Below, one piece after another: positions 21,585 to 33,428 of a DNA stretch of 64,000 nt. Both the position numbers and the translations under genes were made by a program. The DNA comes from Karstenula rhodostoma CBS 690.94 (taxonomy: Eukaryota; Ascomycota; Dothideomycetes; Pleosporales; Didymosphaeriaceae), in NCBI GenBank assembly GCA_010093485.1, contig MU001493.1, forward strand, positions 1,972,937 through 2,036,936. Direction: 5' to 3'. The first letter of the stretch is position 1; each line of letters opens with the position of its first letter. The notes under the pieces are model-generated. The model was given only the letters and a program-made list of their open reading frames with translations. It searched no databases and was not told the origin of the DNA.

Positions 21585-22724
21585 CTAGTTGATATCTCCT
21601 CCAGTACTACAGCAGCGCTTTACGCACGACACAGTGTCCTGACATGCCCGAGCCTTTTCTATTGGTCGTGGAAATGTATATTTCCACTTCCCGCTGGTGT
21701 CAACATCCTTGGTACTTGCCGAGGATGTTGACACATAGATATCGGACTGCACATTGATTCCCTTTCTATTGTCCCCTTGTTCATCGGAAGTATCTACGCC
21801 GCTCCTTTGAATGATATGTAAGAGGTATGTGTCGCGACCTGGGCGCTGCTTGCTGTCATCGAATCCACTTGACCCTGCATAGTTCTGACCGGTTGAGACC
21901 ATAGTTCTCGATAGCCAGGGAAGGCACTTTTGAACAAAAGGGTTCAGGCGAGCCACTGTAGCATCGTTAGATAGATACTACGTGCAAATAGGTGATAAAT
22001 GGCTTACAGCTGGCGCCCAAAATCCCAATGTTCAACTCAATAGCTAAAAGCACACCGACTCTAGCCTGGCACCACGTAATGTCTGGGTTGTCTTAATCTG
22101 GGCCACGAAGGCAGTTCTGATGATAGATGCAACGATATACAATGAGACCAAGGTCATCAGTAATCCCACTGAGACCTTTTAGCGCGTTCGCATCTGAAGT
22201 TGGTGGACTAGAGGGATTGGCAGAATGATAACTAGCGCGTCTAATATGATGTTCAAGGCCGCGTGCGGTGCCTTGCAGACAAAGTAATGGTCACAAAGAG
22301 ATACATACCTGGAAGTAGCCCGTGATCTCCGTCGCCTCGACATTCCAAAGATGTTTCCCGTAGCCATATTTGATAGCTGGCCTGTATCAGCATTCGACCC
22401 AAAGCAATACAATGTTTTCGACATCATCTGCCTTCGGGACTGCCTCACCAATTATAGTGCAGGCGATTGATCCTGCGCCTACTCCCCAAGATGCGACCAG
22501 GAAGACTGTAAGTGGACAGCGCCAGTGACGTACGCAAAAGGGTCGGACGGGAAATCTCACAATCCCCCGTCTGTTCTTCTGTTGATGAGAGCTGAGGTAT
22601 AGACTCCGAGGCCCAGAAATACCATTGCAACGGCGTATGTCGAGATGTTTGCAGCAAAAAGTGCAGTTTGCAAAGATGTGTATCCGCCATCGAACACTGC
22701 GAATTCGCCCTCCGGGGGCGGCAT
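21585..22724 (-). pseudogene. Decayed rhodopsin-like (SAT3/PTH11-type) integral membrane protein
   Basis: From ATG 22724 the strand shows the family N-terminus (MPPPEGEFAVFDGG) and a first membrane helix ending in ALINRR. Then come, in changed frames, FLVASWGVGAGSIACTII, IKYGYGKHLWNVEATEITG, the late helix ALNIILDALVIILPIPLVHQ, LVSLYIVASIIRTAF, ELNIGILGAS and the tail MARLNPFVQKCLPWLSRT to 21585. A TAA follows LQMRTR, phases do not match across apparent introns, a G5 run at the first exon end fits a 1-bp insertion, and helices 3-5 are missing. The family is otherwise about 340-400 residues with seven helices. An intact relative lies at 39151-40507. Confidence 0.72.
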
Positions 22725-23973
22725 CACACCTTTCGGTAGTGAGTCTCCTATTTTCGTCAAATTTCGAGGCTTGGAGAAGTCGATGGCTCCTTTCAATGGA
22801 CAATGCTGCTTAAGGCTTGGTATGATCGAGTGAACATCGTGAGAGGCGAAGGAACGATCGCGAGGCTGCGGTCGTATTGGTCTTGTGGGGAAGGCCGATG
22901 GCACTCCCGATTGGTACGGCAAGGGTTGCCAAGCCGAACAAAGCTGGTGGCGTGAAGTGGAGTCCGGGGTTTGGGTGGGCGTAAACGGGCCGCCCAAGGG
23001 TAGTTATCACAGTACATCCCCGGCTCGGACGCCTAGTGTCGGAAGAAGACCGGAAGATTGCAGGGTTGGTAGAGACGTTTCTTATAGGTAAATGGTGCAA
23101 GCTCTTGCAGACCTACTGTGGTTAGATGGTAAGTGGTGTTATAGTAGGTTCTCTTAGCTATGCGCTTTGTAACGTTCTGCGCAGGCCTCTCTGCACAATA
23201 CACCCAATATCCTCCAGCGGTGCACCTCTGTGCTTTCATATCGTTTATGCGTGTTATCTGTTAGCAAAAGGCAGCAAATAGATGCGCATGAACAATCTGC
23301 GGGCTCAAGGTAAACCACCAGAGACTATCAGGTACAGTACTACTTTAAAACGCATGACAAGTACCTTCCTATGCACGTTGATCTCGAGACCTGGCTGTCA
23401 GGATTGCCTCTGCGATACTATGTATGTACTCAAGTAAATCCTCGCAAATCATCACCAAAGCAAGAGAGTGTTGGCGCGTCTGGAGTAGCCCCCGCTAGTT
23501 TGACACCTGTATGACGGAATGTGCTATGAGCTTTACTGTTAATAGCTAGTGCAGGATGTATATCCTAGGAAGTTGCGTCGGCCCTAGTACGTACATGGAC
23601 ATGCAGGGGTGCAGGGGTGCAGGGTTGCGAAAACAATTGCCTTATCCCTTTCCATGTTCCCGAGCATTATCTGCTGTTTTAGATTCTCCCGGGTCTCCTG
23701 TCCTGATCTTCATTCGTAGTTCTGCACCTATTGCCACTCATCGGAAAAAGTCACCACCCAGCCATTTACGTGCGTGGTTCGTTAGAGTACGCAGTGCAAA
23801 ACAGTCGGGGCGCGCATGCGCAAACTGGCAGCCCAGTTACGCCCGCTTCACTACTTTTTTGCCTTGCGTTCAATTGCGCAGTTTCAAGCGCCGCCCTTAT
23901 TGTGAGCTCTTCGCGTGCTTTTGCAAGCCGCGGCAAAACGCAGTACAGGAACCAAGTGCCTTATTTAGGATCC
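22725..23973. other. Intergenic, no gene recognised
   Basis: Only short overlapping frames without motifs. The right end is the promoter region of the acyltransferase gene. Confidence 0.4.
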
Positions 23974-25470
23974 ATGATGGTGTCGCAAGAGACAATGGCC
24001 GCTGAGCCTGATCTGATTATTCCACTACACTACTTCGATAACAACACCATGTTCACAAGCATCACGATGCACGCGATCATGGTTTACGATGAAGTTATAG
24101 ATCCCGAAAAGCTCCGAACCACCTTGTCCCAACTGGTTGAACGCGAAACATGGCAAAAGTTGGGTGCAAGACTGAGAAAAGGAGTAAGTTCAGCAAAGAT
24201 CCACTTCTGAGAGTACTAATGGGTGGGTGCTGACGCGCAACAGAAAAATGGCCACGATCTACACGTACCGCGGAAGTTTACTACGACCCGCTCCGCCATC
24301 GCGTATAAACATGTTTCTTTGGACATGAAAAAAGCAAAGCACCCTGCAGCGTCTCGCATACCTAGCTCAAAATCGGCGCCCAAAGACCGTCCTGCAATCG
24401 TGGGAAATCCCGAAGATTGGACTGAGTTATGTTGTGGCGCTGACGCGCCAAAAACAAGTTCGGACTATGTGGGCTCGGACCGGCCCATCACAGGTCTCCG
24501 TGTAGTGTCATTCAAGGATGCCACCATCGTCAACCTCCATTGGCTTCATATCGCGGCCGATGCCATGGGCCTCAAGGCTATTTTGGACAACTGGATGTTG
24601 GTCCTTCAAGGTCGTGAAGCCGAGATCCCACTCCAGCATGGTTTCGACGAGGATCCGTTGCGTGAGCTAGGACTTCATCCCACAGAGACGTTCGACCTTG
24701 CAGGATCGGAGCTGTCAAAGTGGGGCACAGCCTCGTATGCATTACGCAATGGCTACAGCATTGCTATAGGCAAAAAGGAGAACCGGACAGTCTGTATCCC
24801 AGCTCTTTTCATGAAAAACCTTCGAAAGGTTGCACACCAAGAGTTGAATGATCAGGGCAGAAAGAACCAATTCCTGACTGACAACGATGTCATCACAGCT
24901 TGGTTCTCGCGTCTCGCATTCTCTCACCTGCCCCCTGAGAAACCAGTGACCATCATGCAAGCCATGTCCATGCGACGCGCGCTCGAGCAGGATCTTTTAC
25001 CTCCAGGCACCCCCTTTGTTTCCAATTGCCACAGCTTCACGAGCGTCCTGAGAACCAAAAAGGAAGTTGATCAGTCTCTGGGACTTTTGGCAGGGGACAT
25101 ACGGCAGGGTATCAACAAGCACGGCACGCGTAAGCAAATTGAAGCGTACTGCGGCAGGGTCAGGGCCAATGCGTGGCCACTTGGTCCAATGCCTGTGTTC
25201 TTTGGCCAGTCAAACATGCACCACATAGGGTACTCGAACTGGAAAAAAGCCCAGGTTAACTTGGTGGATCTCTCGGCGGCATGTGTTAGCAAGAGGGACA
25301 CCCCCCTGCACCCATCTTTTGTTTCGCAGGTGCAGGGCGGCATCGCTTACCCTGACGGTTTCATTATCACCGGCGAGGACGCCCAGGGTAATTATTGGCT
25401 TGAGGGATACCGGCCCGGTGGACTGTGGTTGCATGTAGAGAAGTTAATCGAGGAGGACATCACATCTTGA
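23974..25470 (+). CDS. BAHD-type acyltransferase (fungal transferase family)
   Basis: Two exons, 23974-24183 and 24244-25470, with a 60-bp intron (GTAAGT ... CAACAG), give 478 residues; ATG 23977 is an alternative start. The catalytic HxxxD is His172-Asp176 in LHWLHIAADAMG. The N-terminus PDLIIPLHYFDNNTMF and the second-domain stretch ITAWFSRLAF fit the PF02458 family of CoA-dependent acyltransferases. The usual DFGWG motif near the C-terminus is not visible; the equivalent region reads LGPMPVFFGQSNMHHIGYSN. Such enzymes acylate secondary metabolites, for example trichothecene 3-O-acetyltransferase, in the cytosol. It stands about 9 kb left of the proposed cluster, so pathway membership is uncertain. 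Confidence 0.85.
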
Positions 25471-26639
25471 CGGTTTGCTTGGCTGAAAATCTTCTGACCA
25501 GTCTCTCAGGACGGAAAAGTTGTATCCAGTTTGGAGCGTCATATACACATCGACAGTTGGAATCAACGGTAGCATCGATGGACGTTTCTGAAGTGCCATT
25601 GTCTCATACAGCGCTGCCAATCACGTACAAAGAAGCCTAAAGGAGAACATGCGATCAAGTCAAAGCCCTGAAGGATTCGGTCCGAGCATAAATGGGTAAG
25701 GCCCCGGAAAGGGGGAGGCTCAGCTTCTGATAAGACATTGGCGGTTCCTCGATCCCATATATGGTCTGGAGTTCACCAAATTCCAGCGTAGGTGTCGTCA
25801 TTCCTGAGCCAAGGTCTTCAAGATGATTCATCTTTGGAGCTCACACTTCGTCTACCAGAGCTCAACCGTCGTTATGGTTGACGAGCCGTGCTTTGCGCGG
25901 CTGAGTGCCACCTTATTCGATCCAGGACATGAGGATGAGCCCATGGCCACACCAATACCTTAGCGACCGTATATGGAAACTCGGTAGTAAACAAATGCGC
26001 TGTATTCATATGGTGGAGGAGACTATGCTTCCTGCTAGGTAGGTATGTCACCGATAACTTGTAAAATAGTACGTACAGCACTTCAGCAAATTTCGGCGCC
26101 CATACATCGTGGATAGACCACAGGAAAGATTCAAAAGCAATTTCAAAACGTTGGTAGATTGATCCTGAGTGTGTTGGCTCTTACCTAAATAGGTTGGTGT
26201 AGCGGGCCGCTTTCGGGCGTACGCGTGCCATCCTTGATGATCAGATCGGACATGACATCGTAACGCTGCCATTTTTTCGACGTGATACTGTTATACACTC
26301 AGGATCTCAGTCCATCTGCCATTTTGCCCGAGCATTCTCCTGCCTGACCACGTGACGTCCACTGTTGAACGTTCACATTCACGGTTTTGCATGTCTCGCG
26401 CAAAACTGCTGATTAGTTACTAGTGCTATCTCCAGCACCAGTGCGGCTCACCTCAAAACGGTTTCTGTCGAGTATCGTCAGTTCCCAATGTCTTGAAACA
26501 CTTTGATGACTAAATCATGCGGCTTGAATTGGAACATCCTTTTCCGATGATGTATCATTCTCCTTTACTGCTTTCCCAGAACACACAAGTCCATCAATCG
26601 TCGCCGTACTTGTACATTTAGTCAATTTTTCTCATGACC
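25471..26639. other. Intergenic, no gene recognised
   Basis: Short frames on both strands (for example 25872-26081 and 26048-26272, minus) show no recognisable protein pattern. Confidence 0.4.
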
Positions 26640-27312
26640 GCATCCATCCAATCTATACCTCTTGCAAGTTCACAGCCCTAATTTTGTCCCTGAGTGTTTC
26701 GGGCATCGTGTACTACATGATTGGGGCATATTTCTGGCAAGAAGTCCACGGCGCGAAAGTGCAAGAAAGGCGGTGCAACTCTCGCCCTATCCTGCCAACG
26801 GTCTGACCTCCCCTAGCCTTTCCGTTCAAGCATTAACTTCAAAAGTGTGGCACCTGTCTTGACAGCTACCCACCCAAATATACTTACGTGCACTGGCTCA
26901 TCTCCCCCACCTTCTTCAACAGCGGAAGAGCTCCTCTTCCAGAAACATAAATATCTGCTCAAGTACAAGGTTTCCGAGGTGGGCTAGGAAGACAGGAAAT
27001 AACTCGATTCTGAAGCGTTGCTGAATTTCACCACCTTGAAGGTCAAGGCCAAGCTTATCTTCGGCCACAACGTAGCATCGAGTACAGCCCATGGGTGGCA
27101 TCCATCATAAAATCGCTCGAGATGCTGCCTCTAGTAGCAGGAATTGTTTACTACCCTTTGCTGCGCGGCAAGCTGGTAAGAAGGTCTCAACCAAATTGTA
27201 TTGCAGAGCAGAGGGAGGCGCACTCTGCATCTTCAGCGGAGCTAGTGATTAGGCGGCTGAAGGTGGTGTCGAAGCCACGTGTGTGGAGTGTGGAATCTTA
27301 TGCTAGACGATA
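26640..27312 (+). pseudogene. Cytochrome P450 relic
   Basis: Pieces of a P450 N-terminal half can be read in shifting frames. They are a membrane anchor (LILSLSVSGIVYYMIGA), AEELLFQKHKYLLKYKVSE, and the clearest segment PWVASIIKSLEMLPLVAGIV followed by YYPLLRGKL and RRLKVVSKP. The last part resembles the helix F-G region of isotrichodermin C-15 hydroxylase-like P450s. Stops and frame changes interrupt it, and the I-helix and heme-binding C-terminus are absent before the NmrA gene. It is a truncated and decayed copy. Confidence 0.42.
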
Positions 27313-27687
27313 AGGGGAGGTTCTTATACTTGAGAGAATGCATTGAATGTCGACCTGTGTATGCTGGCAGGTTCAGAAATGAAGGGTGAGTTATGATCGA
27401 GGATGGAAAGGCGCACACGTGGCTGGTGGGACTTGATTTAAAGCACTGGGCATAGCAGCAGAGCTTTGCGCTGTGGATCAAGTAACACGCACAAAAGAGG
27501 AAGGGAGAGACATGTTTCAATTCGCGTTTCTACGTTCGACCTGACCTCTCCCCCATTTCAGTTACGTCAGATCGGCGCAGCAACACGGTCAGCCCCGTGA
27601 TGAAGACTGCCCTGCTCCTCTGAACTACTTCATCCTCCACACCTGCCAGGCCATGCAGAGCCAGGCCATCTTCGGAACGCGCACCTC

Positions 27688-28605
27688 TCACAAGAGCCCC
27701 TCCACCAACTCCCGTAGCTCCGCCTCGCTCATCTCCTTGATGCCCAAAAGCTCATTATCAACATGATCCGAGAAGTCACAGCCATAACCCAAATCCGAAC
27801 ACCCCAGGATCGGCGCCACCCTGTACGCCGTGTCAAAATCCTCCTTCTCCACCGCGCCCTTGATCTCCTCCAACAGCTCCTTCGTCCCCTGCACACTCGT
27901 ACTCCACTTCCGCCCATCCCGCTCCTCCGCATACCGCAGAAGCTGCTTCTGCGTCACAACCGCAGAGTGCACGTAGACAACCCTGTTCTTCGTCTCCTCC
28001 GGTTTCGCCACGATACCAACAACGGCCTGCGCGATATCCCGCAGCAGGGCAGCGCTAAAGGGCACGTCACCGCCGTTATACAGCGTGGCCCTCCTCTCCT
28101 TGACATCCAGCAGGATATCCGTGCTCTGCAGCACCCAGTCGAGGAACCACCCGTTCGCGATGGCGGTCCAGGAGAAGGTGCCGCCAGTCTCCCGCACCTT
28201 GGCGTTGAGGTACGTCTGCGTGTCGACTTTTTCCTTGATGATGGGGAGCAGGGCTGCTTTCGCGTTCGCTGAGTCGAGTCCGTACTCGGCGGGGATGAAG
28301 CGCTGTACGCCCGCGGCGACGGCGGCGTCGATGAGCGGGTTCTGCGAGGCGATGGCGGAGGCGGCGACGCTGGAGATTACGACTGAGACACCCGAGAACG
28401 CGGGCGCAATGCTTCTCGCATCCCCCAAATCGACTTCTTTAATATCCATATTAGGGTGTGGAGGTAGTTTCGCAGCAGCAGTCGAGCCAATGCGCGTAAG
28501 CACGGTCACAGTGTGCGAGGCGGCGAGGAGGGCAGCCAGGATGGCCGGGCCGAGGGATCCCGTGGCGCCGACGAGTGCGACGTGCGTTGGTGGTGGCGGC
28601 GACAT
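27688..28605 (-). CDS. NmrA/isoflavone-reductase-like NAD(P)-binding protein
   Basis: Single exon, 305 residues from ATG 28605 (MSPPPPTHVALVGATGS). The glycine-rich dinucleotide motif VGATGSLGPAIL, VVISSVAASA and the RFIPAEYGLDSANAK region are typical of the PCBER/NmrA-like atypical short-chain dehydrogenase family. A Lys follows at KEKVDTQTYL. Members reduce phenylpropanoid-like substrates or act as NADP sensors; the substrate is unknown here. A more upstream in-frame ATG at 28677 exists but overlaps the region just after the TATA box. Confidence 0.88.
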   Translation of the reverse strand: MSPPPPTHVALVGATGSLGPAILAALLAASHTVTVLTRIGSTAAAKLPPHPNMDIKEVDLGDARSIAPAFSGVSVVISSVAASAIASQNPLIDAAVAAGVQRFIPAEYGLDSANAKAALLPIIKEKVDTQTYLNAKVRETGGTFSWTAIANGWFLDWVLQSTDILLDVKERRATLYNGGDVPFSAALLRDIAQAVVGIVAKPEETKNRVVYVHSAVVTQKQLLRYAEERDGRKWSTSVQGTKELLEEIKGAVEKEDFDTAYRVAPILGCSDLGYGCDFSDHVDNELLGIKEMSEAELRELVEGLL

Positions 28606-28683
28606 TTTTGTGGATGGGTTGGGTGATAGGATTGTAGAGGGTTGTAGAGGGTGGTGGATGGAGAAGGTGGCCTGCAAGAGGGG

Positions 28684-28691
28684 TTTATATA
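28684..28691 (-). promoter_or_regulatory. TATA box of the NmrA-like gene
   Basis: The minus strand reads TATATAAA about 80 bp before the chosen ATG at 28605. This supports the downstream start. Confidence 0.5.
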
Positions 28692-29251
28692 TCTGAAGAA
28701 GAAAGGCTACAAACGCACGAGTTGCGCTTGCAAGTGTCGGTTCCGGTCATGTTCGAAGTACACGGCCAGTGGTGAACGGTTGTGCAGTGAGAAGTTCGAC
28801 TGTCGGATCCGATCGAGAAGTGCAGTAGGAGGACTCGGAACCGAGGATGCGCTGCATATCTCGGAACCGGGCCAGGCCTAAATGATACACACAGTGCTGT
28901 TCATTTTGATGCGCTGTGATATCTACACAGACCATACACGTGTCTTCATCGTATTGTTCCTCCCCGGTCTTGTCTCGTCTTGTGCCCGCGCCGTTCTCGC
29001 ACTTCGCTCCCGCTCTCACTCTTGCTCCTTGGGCCGAGGGGTAATATCTGAAGACACGCCCTACATGCAAGCGCAAGGCTTTGCTGCTGTGGGTCATATG
29101 TCCAGTTCAGCGAGGAGCCGCATGCGCTAATACACATGTCTTACGCTCACTCTGCTACGCTCGTCTGCGTGCTGCTATTCACGTGCAGGCCACAACAGCA
29201 CTGTCTGGCCAGCCCTGTTGAACTATATTTTAACGCATCGATGCCTGTACC
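28692..29251. other. Intergenic, no gene recognised
   Basis: This stretch lies upstream of the leftward NmrA-like gene and downstream of the histidine kinase. Overlapping frames show no motif. Confidence 0.4.
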
Positions 29252-32200
29252 TCAAGTGAAGTCATTATCGTCGCCTCGCTCAACCAAGTTCGGCGTACTC
29301 GGTTCCGTTGCCGGCGTGACAACCTGAGGGACGAGGCCCTTCATCATGTGCACCAAATCTGCGGCCTTGAACGGCTTCTGCATAACGCGGTCCTAAGTCA
29401 CAAGTCAGTGACATGACCCTTTAACACTCAGTCAACTGGAATACTCACCGCACCCGCCGCAAGCGCGGTATCAATTTGCCCCTGCCGTACGTTTGCCGTG
29501 ACCGCAATGACAGGTAGCCTCGCGCCGCCTCGAGACCCAATTTCCATCGCCTGCCCCAGTAAGCCGTTGCCGTCAGCCTCGCGCTTGCGGATCGCTTTCG
29601 TCGCCTCAAGACCATTCAGCACAGGCATCTCCAGATCCATGAGCACGACATCGAACATTTTCTTGTCCACCAGCTCGAGCGCTTCAAGCCCGTGATTCGC
29701 GACGTCGATGGTGCAGCCCGCCTTCTTGAGCTGCTTGCCGAGAACCTGCTGGTTGATGACGTTGTCCTCGACAAGGAGAACGTGCAGTTTCTGGGGTGTC
29801 GGGCCCACGCCGCCGCTCTCGTGGAAGAGCTCGCCGAGGGTCTGGGGACGGCGCTCGACGCGCCTTGTTTTGACGTAGAAGCCGAAGGTAGAGCCTTCAC
29901 CGGCGACCGAGGACACGCCGATTTCGCCGCCTTGCTTTTCGGTGAGTTCTTTGCCTATGGGCAGGTTAGCGGTGGTTAAGGCGGATTTGTGGGTATGACG
30001 TACTGATGAAGAGTCCGAGCCCGCTGCCGCCGTATTTGACGTGCGTTTTCATGTCCGCTTGTCGAAATCTCTCGAAGATCTTGTGGATCTCCTTTCCTTT
30101 CAGACCGATGCCTGAGTCTTGCACAGAAAATGTCAGATATACTTCTTCCCCTTGGCCCCAGTCCGGGGAGGTGGTGACGTCGGAGTAGTCCTTGATTTTC
30201 GACGCCCAAAACGTGTCTGCCGTAAACATGGAGCGTGGATCTGATTTGCTAGCGCCGAAGCGGATCGAGATCGTTGGATTTTTTGAGCTTTTTACAAACT
30301 TAATAGCATTAGTGAGGAGATTGATAAAAATCTGAGTAACGCGCGATGGGTCGAGATACACGTATTCAATATCCAACCTTGCTAGCGACGGATCGGAAGT
30401 CACGCTGTAGCTAATGTTGTTCGACTTGAGTTCCGCTTGGAAGATACTTGAGATGGAGCTGACCAGCTTGGCAGGGCGGGTGGCAGTGGGTGTGATGGAG
30501 AGCAGCATCGAGTCGAGCTTACTCAGTGTGAGTATATCGTCGATAATTCGCTTCTGATGGTTGGCGCATTGCATGATGATATTCGCTGAGCTCAGATTGT
30601 CATTCAGCGTCTCGGAAAGCATGGCTGGAACCTCTGCGAGTTTGAGTTTGGCGCGACATTCTTCCACGGCGCTGGAAATATCATCTGCACAATGAACGAT
30701 TGCGCTGAGCGGATTCCGCATCTCATGTGAAACAACATCAATAAATGCCTCCTGATGACGTTTCGCTTCTCGCGCTTCAGCAGCCAGGCGTGCCTGGAAA
30801 TTCTCGGCCCACTTAAGTCTAGAGATGTCCGTAGTACATGCCATGATGGATCGCACTTTCTCTCCCTCGCGGTACGGAAAAGCTAGAATCTGGAGCTGTG
30901 CGGGCTCTGCATCTCCGTTGGGCGCAGTGAACAGACGCTTCAATCTCATTTCTATGCTCACGTGATTGACGCCCGACTCTAGGGTCGCCCAAGCCTCCAG
31001 CGCTCGGGGTATGTCTTCCTCGATATAGACGTCCCAGGATGTGAACAATCCAAGGTGCTCTTCTGCTGTCATGCCAGACAGTGCGTAGTATTGATCGTTT
31101 GCCCAGATGATGTTGCCGTCGAGTCCCATGTGGATCATGCCAACGGATGCATGTTCGATCAGATGGCGTAGCTTCATGTCACTGAGAGCCAGATCATCTT
31201 CGAGCTGCCGTTGCCGCTCCCTTGTTTTCACGGCGCTGAAGGCGAGGTTCATGATGCTGGAGACGGTGCGTCGGACGTCTTTCAGAAACTGTAGGCATGC
31301 GTCATCGAAGGGTCGACAGGGATTCGTCCCGACAATGAGGTAGCCAGACACTCGGGACCCGCTAGTGATGGGAAGGATGCCGATCTTTTTTGAGGGTGAG
31401 CCGAATCCGGCCCAAGTCACCGAACCGAAGCGCTCGTCGTAGTCGATGGTCAAGATGTCGGATCCCGCGCGGCGACATTCGGGGACGAGGCCTTCACTGC
31501 TAGTGATGTCCTGGTTGTCCACTATCAAATTGTGGCCCTTTGGTAAGCCATAGTGCCCGCGGAGCCGCAGCACGTCTACTGTGGAATCTCCAACCTCATC
31601 CACCTCGTACAGCATAGCAAGGGGCAGATCGTGGCCGTTGGTAGCGAGCGTGTCTATGATGTGGCTGCAGGCGGTGCTGGGGTCGAAGTCGGCCTGGGAG
31701 GCGAGATGGTTGAGGAGCATGGTGCGACGGTCGGACAGGCGCTGGTTCGTGACCTCGAACATGGAGTTGTAGTAGCCTTGGGGCTGGTTGGTCGGGCCGT
31801 TGCCGATGGGCACAAAATTGCCGTTGAAGAAGGCCCTGTCAAGTCAGCGGGCGGCCGCCACTGTGTGACCAGGACTCACTCCTCACGCCATCCCTTGCGC
31901 TCGACCATGAGGGCGAGCTCTGGCGAGTAGTCGAGGCCGACGCCGGAGTCGCGGCACTTGTCGAAGAAGGGCTTGATGCTCGGCCATAGTTCTGGATAGC
32001 AGTCCTGGAAGGACGAGGCCATCCTGGGGCCCAATTAGCGACTGCTCGAGCGCCATGGGCGGGCGAGGGTTGCTCACAGCTTGGGATGGGCGGCAGCTGC
32101 GAGCGGCGCATACGTCTCGTTGTAGATGGCCGTGTAGGAGTCGCCCCTGCCTTGTCAGCATGTGCAGCGCCCAAGTGAGGATGGGCAGCGTACCACCAGA

Positions 32201-32477
32201 TGCACGCGGCGCGCGAGTCGGCGAAGACCATGCGGGCAAACAGGCGCAGCGTCGCATCCCAGGTGCTCAGCGGGCCCAGCGGGCTCTGAGCCCAGTCGGT
32301 TTCGCGGAAGAAGCGCACATGCGGGGTGACGGGGAGGTCCAGCGTCCAGTCGCCATCGCCTGGGGCATGCTGCGGGGGGCCAGGGTGATGCTCCCACTCC
32401 AGCATGACTTCTGGCGGCGGCGTGTTGGGGTCGGGCATGGCTTTGGCTTTGGGCGTCAGACCCGTGGGAGCGTTCAT
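29252..32477 (-). CDS. Hybrid histidine kinase (PAS-HisKA-HATPase-REC)
   Basis: Six exons (32477-32194, 32146-32078, 32023-31880, 31835-30004, 29954-29449, 29392-29252), all phases matching, give 991 residues; the start could also be 32522. The N-terminal fungal sensor block has RFFRETDWAQSPLGPLSTWD, WWGDSYTAIYNETYAPLAA and AFFNGNFVPIGNG. A GAF-like region and a PAS domain (ENFQ preceded by ILAFPYREGEKVRSI) follow. Kinase motifs are the H-box SHEMRNPLSAIVH, the N-box TQIFINLLTNAIKF, the G1 box VQDSGIGLKGKE and the G2 box GSGLGLFIS. The receiver has LLVEDNVINQQVLGKQL, the phospho-Asp in VVLMDLEMPV and the Lys in MQKPFKAADLV. It relays an unknown signal to a phosphotransfer protein. Cytosolic: no membrane segment seen. 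Confidence 0.93.
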
Positions 32478-33428
32478 CGAGCGAGCACAGCCGCCACCGC
32501 ATGTGTGTGCTGTGAGCCCCACAGGCGAAACAACGAGAGTGAGGCTAGCATTGCGTCGACCTACATTCTAGCTCTCCGATCCGATGCCGTGAGCCGTGTC
32601 TAGGGCTGCCATCGAGATTGGGCCCTGTCTTGGCTGAGATTAGCGAGCCCGCCCCCGCCTGGACATGGACATGCAACGGATGGCCTTCGCGGGCACCCCT
32701 CTAACTATTTGCGAGCAACCATGCAGGCTTTCTAGGCTTGGTGTATGATTATGCATAGGTATTCTACGTAGCTAGGGCTAGTTGGGACTAGGAGGGGCTG
32801 GCATAGGGTTAGAGCGCAAGTAAGATTAGGACTTCAACGTCGTTTAGAACAGCATATATTACTCACTAAGTCGTACGCTAAGCTGAGATGACTCATAAGG
32901 GTGCTCGCTGGACGCATACGTACTGACGACAGGCCCCCGACGCGCCCTTGTTCACCTACCCGCCCGCCCACGCGCTATAGCACTCACTACTCAGTCAAGC
33001 CAGCAGATAGCATGCCACGACCCGCATTGTAGCGGCTATCAGGTGTGCGTGAGGCAAGCACGCCCGGCACGTGCCCAGGTGAATTTGACGGCACGTGACC
33101 TGGTCACCTGACCTCCACAGACCTGCCGTCACACTGCAAGCGTCCACCCATGGAGACCGCTACATGCAAGCTAAAGCCCCGGAAACAGTCAAGTAGGATG
33201 CATTGCTTCGGCACGTCTTCCTGCGAAGCGAGCGCCTTCCGTACGCCTTCACTCCCAGTCCCACTCGCACCTGCTGTTTCCGTCTGAATCAACATCAACA
33301 CGCGCCAACGTGCGCTTCCATCTTTACCATGCATACGTCTCATCCGTCTTGGGTACCTGCTTCCGATGGAAAGGGGGGGCGATAGCAGCGGTGAAAGTGA
33401 CACCGACAAAAGGCGCAATTCCACACTG
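32478..33428. other. Intergenic, no gene recognised
   Basis: Region between the histidine-kinase start and the 3' end of the AlcR-like gene. I see no coding pattern. Confidence 0.4.

Noticed and set aside
22387..22450. A 67-bp intron in the rhodopsin-like pseudogene that would remove the in-frame TGA
   Set aside because: Splice sites exist, but the phase does not fit the next helix; combined with other stops and missing helices it does not rescue the gene.
28085..28696. 203-codon plus-strand frame opposite the NmrA-like gene
   Set aside because: Antisense to a clear Rossmann-fold protein; it lacks any motif.
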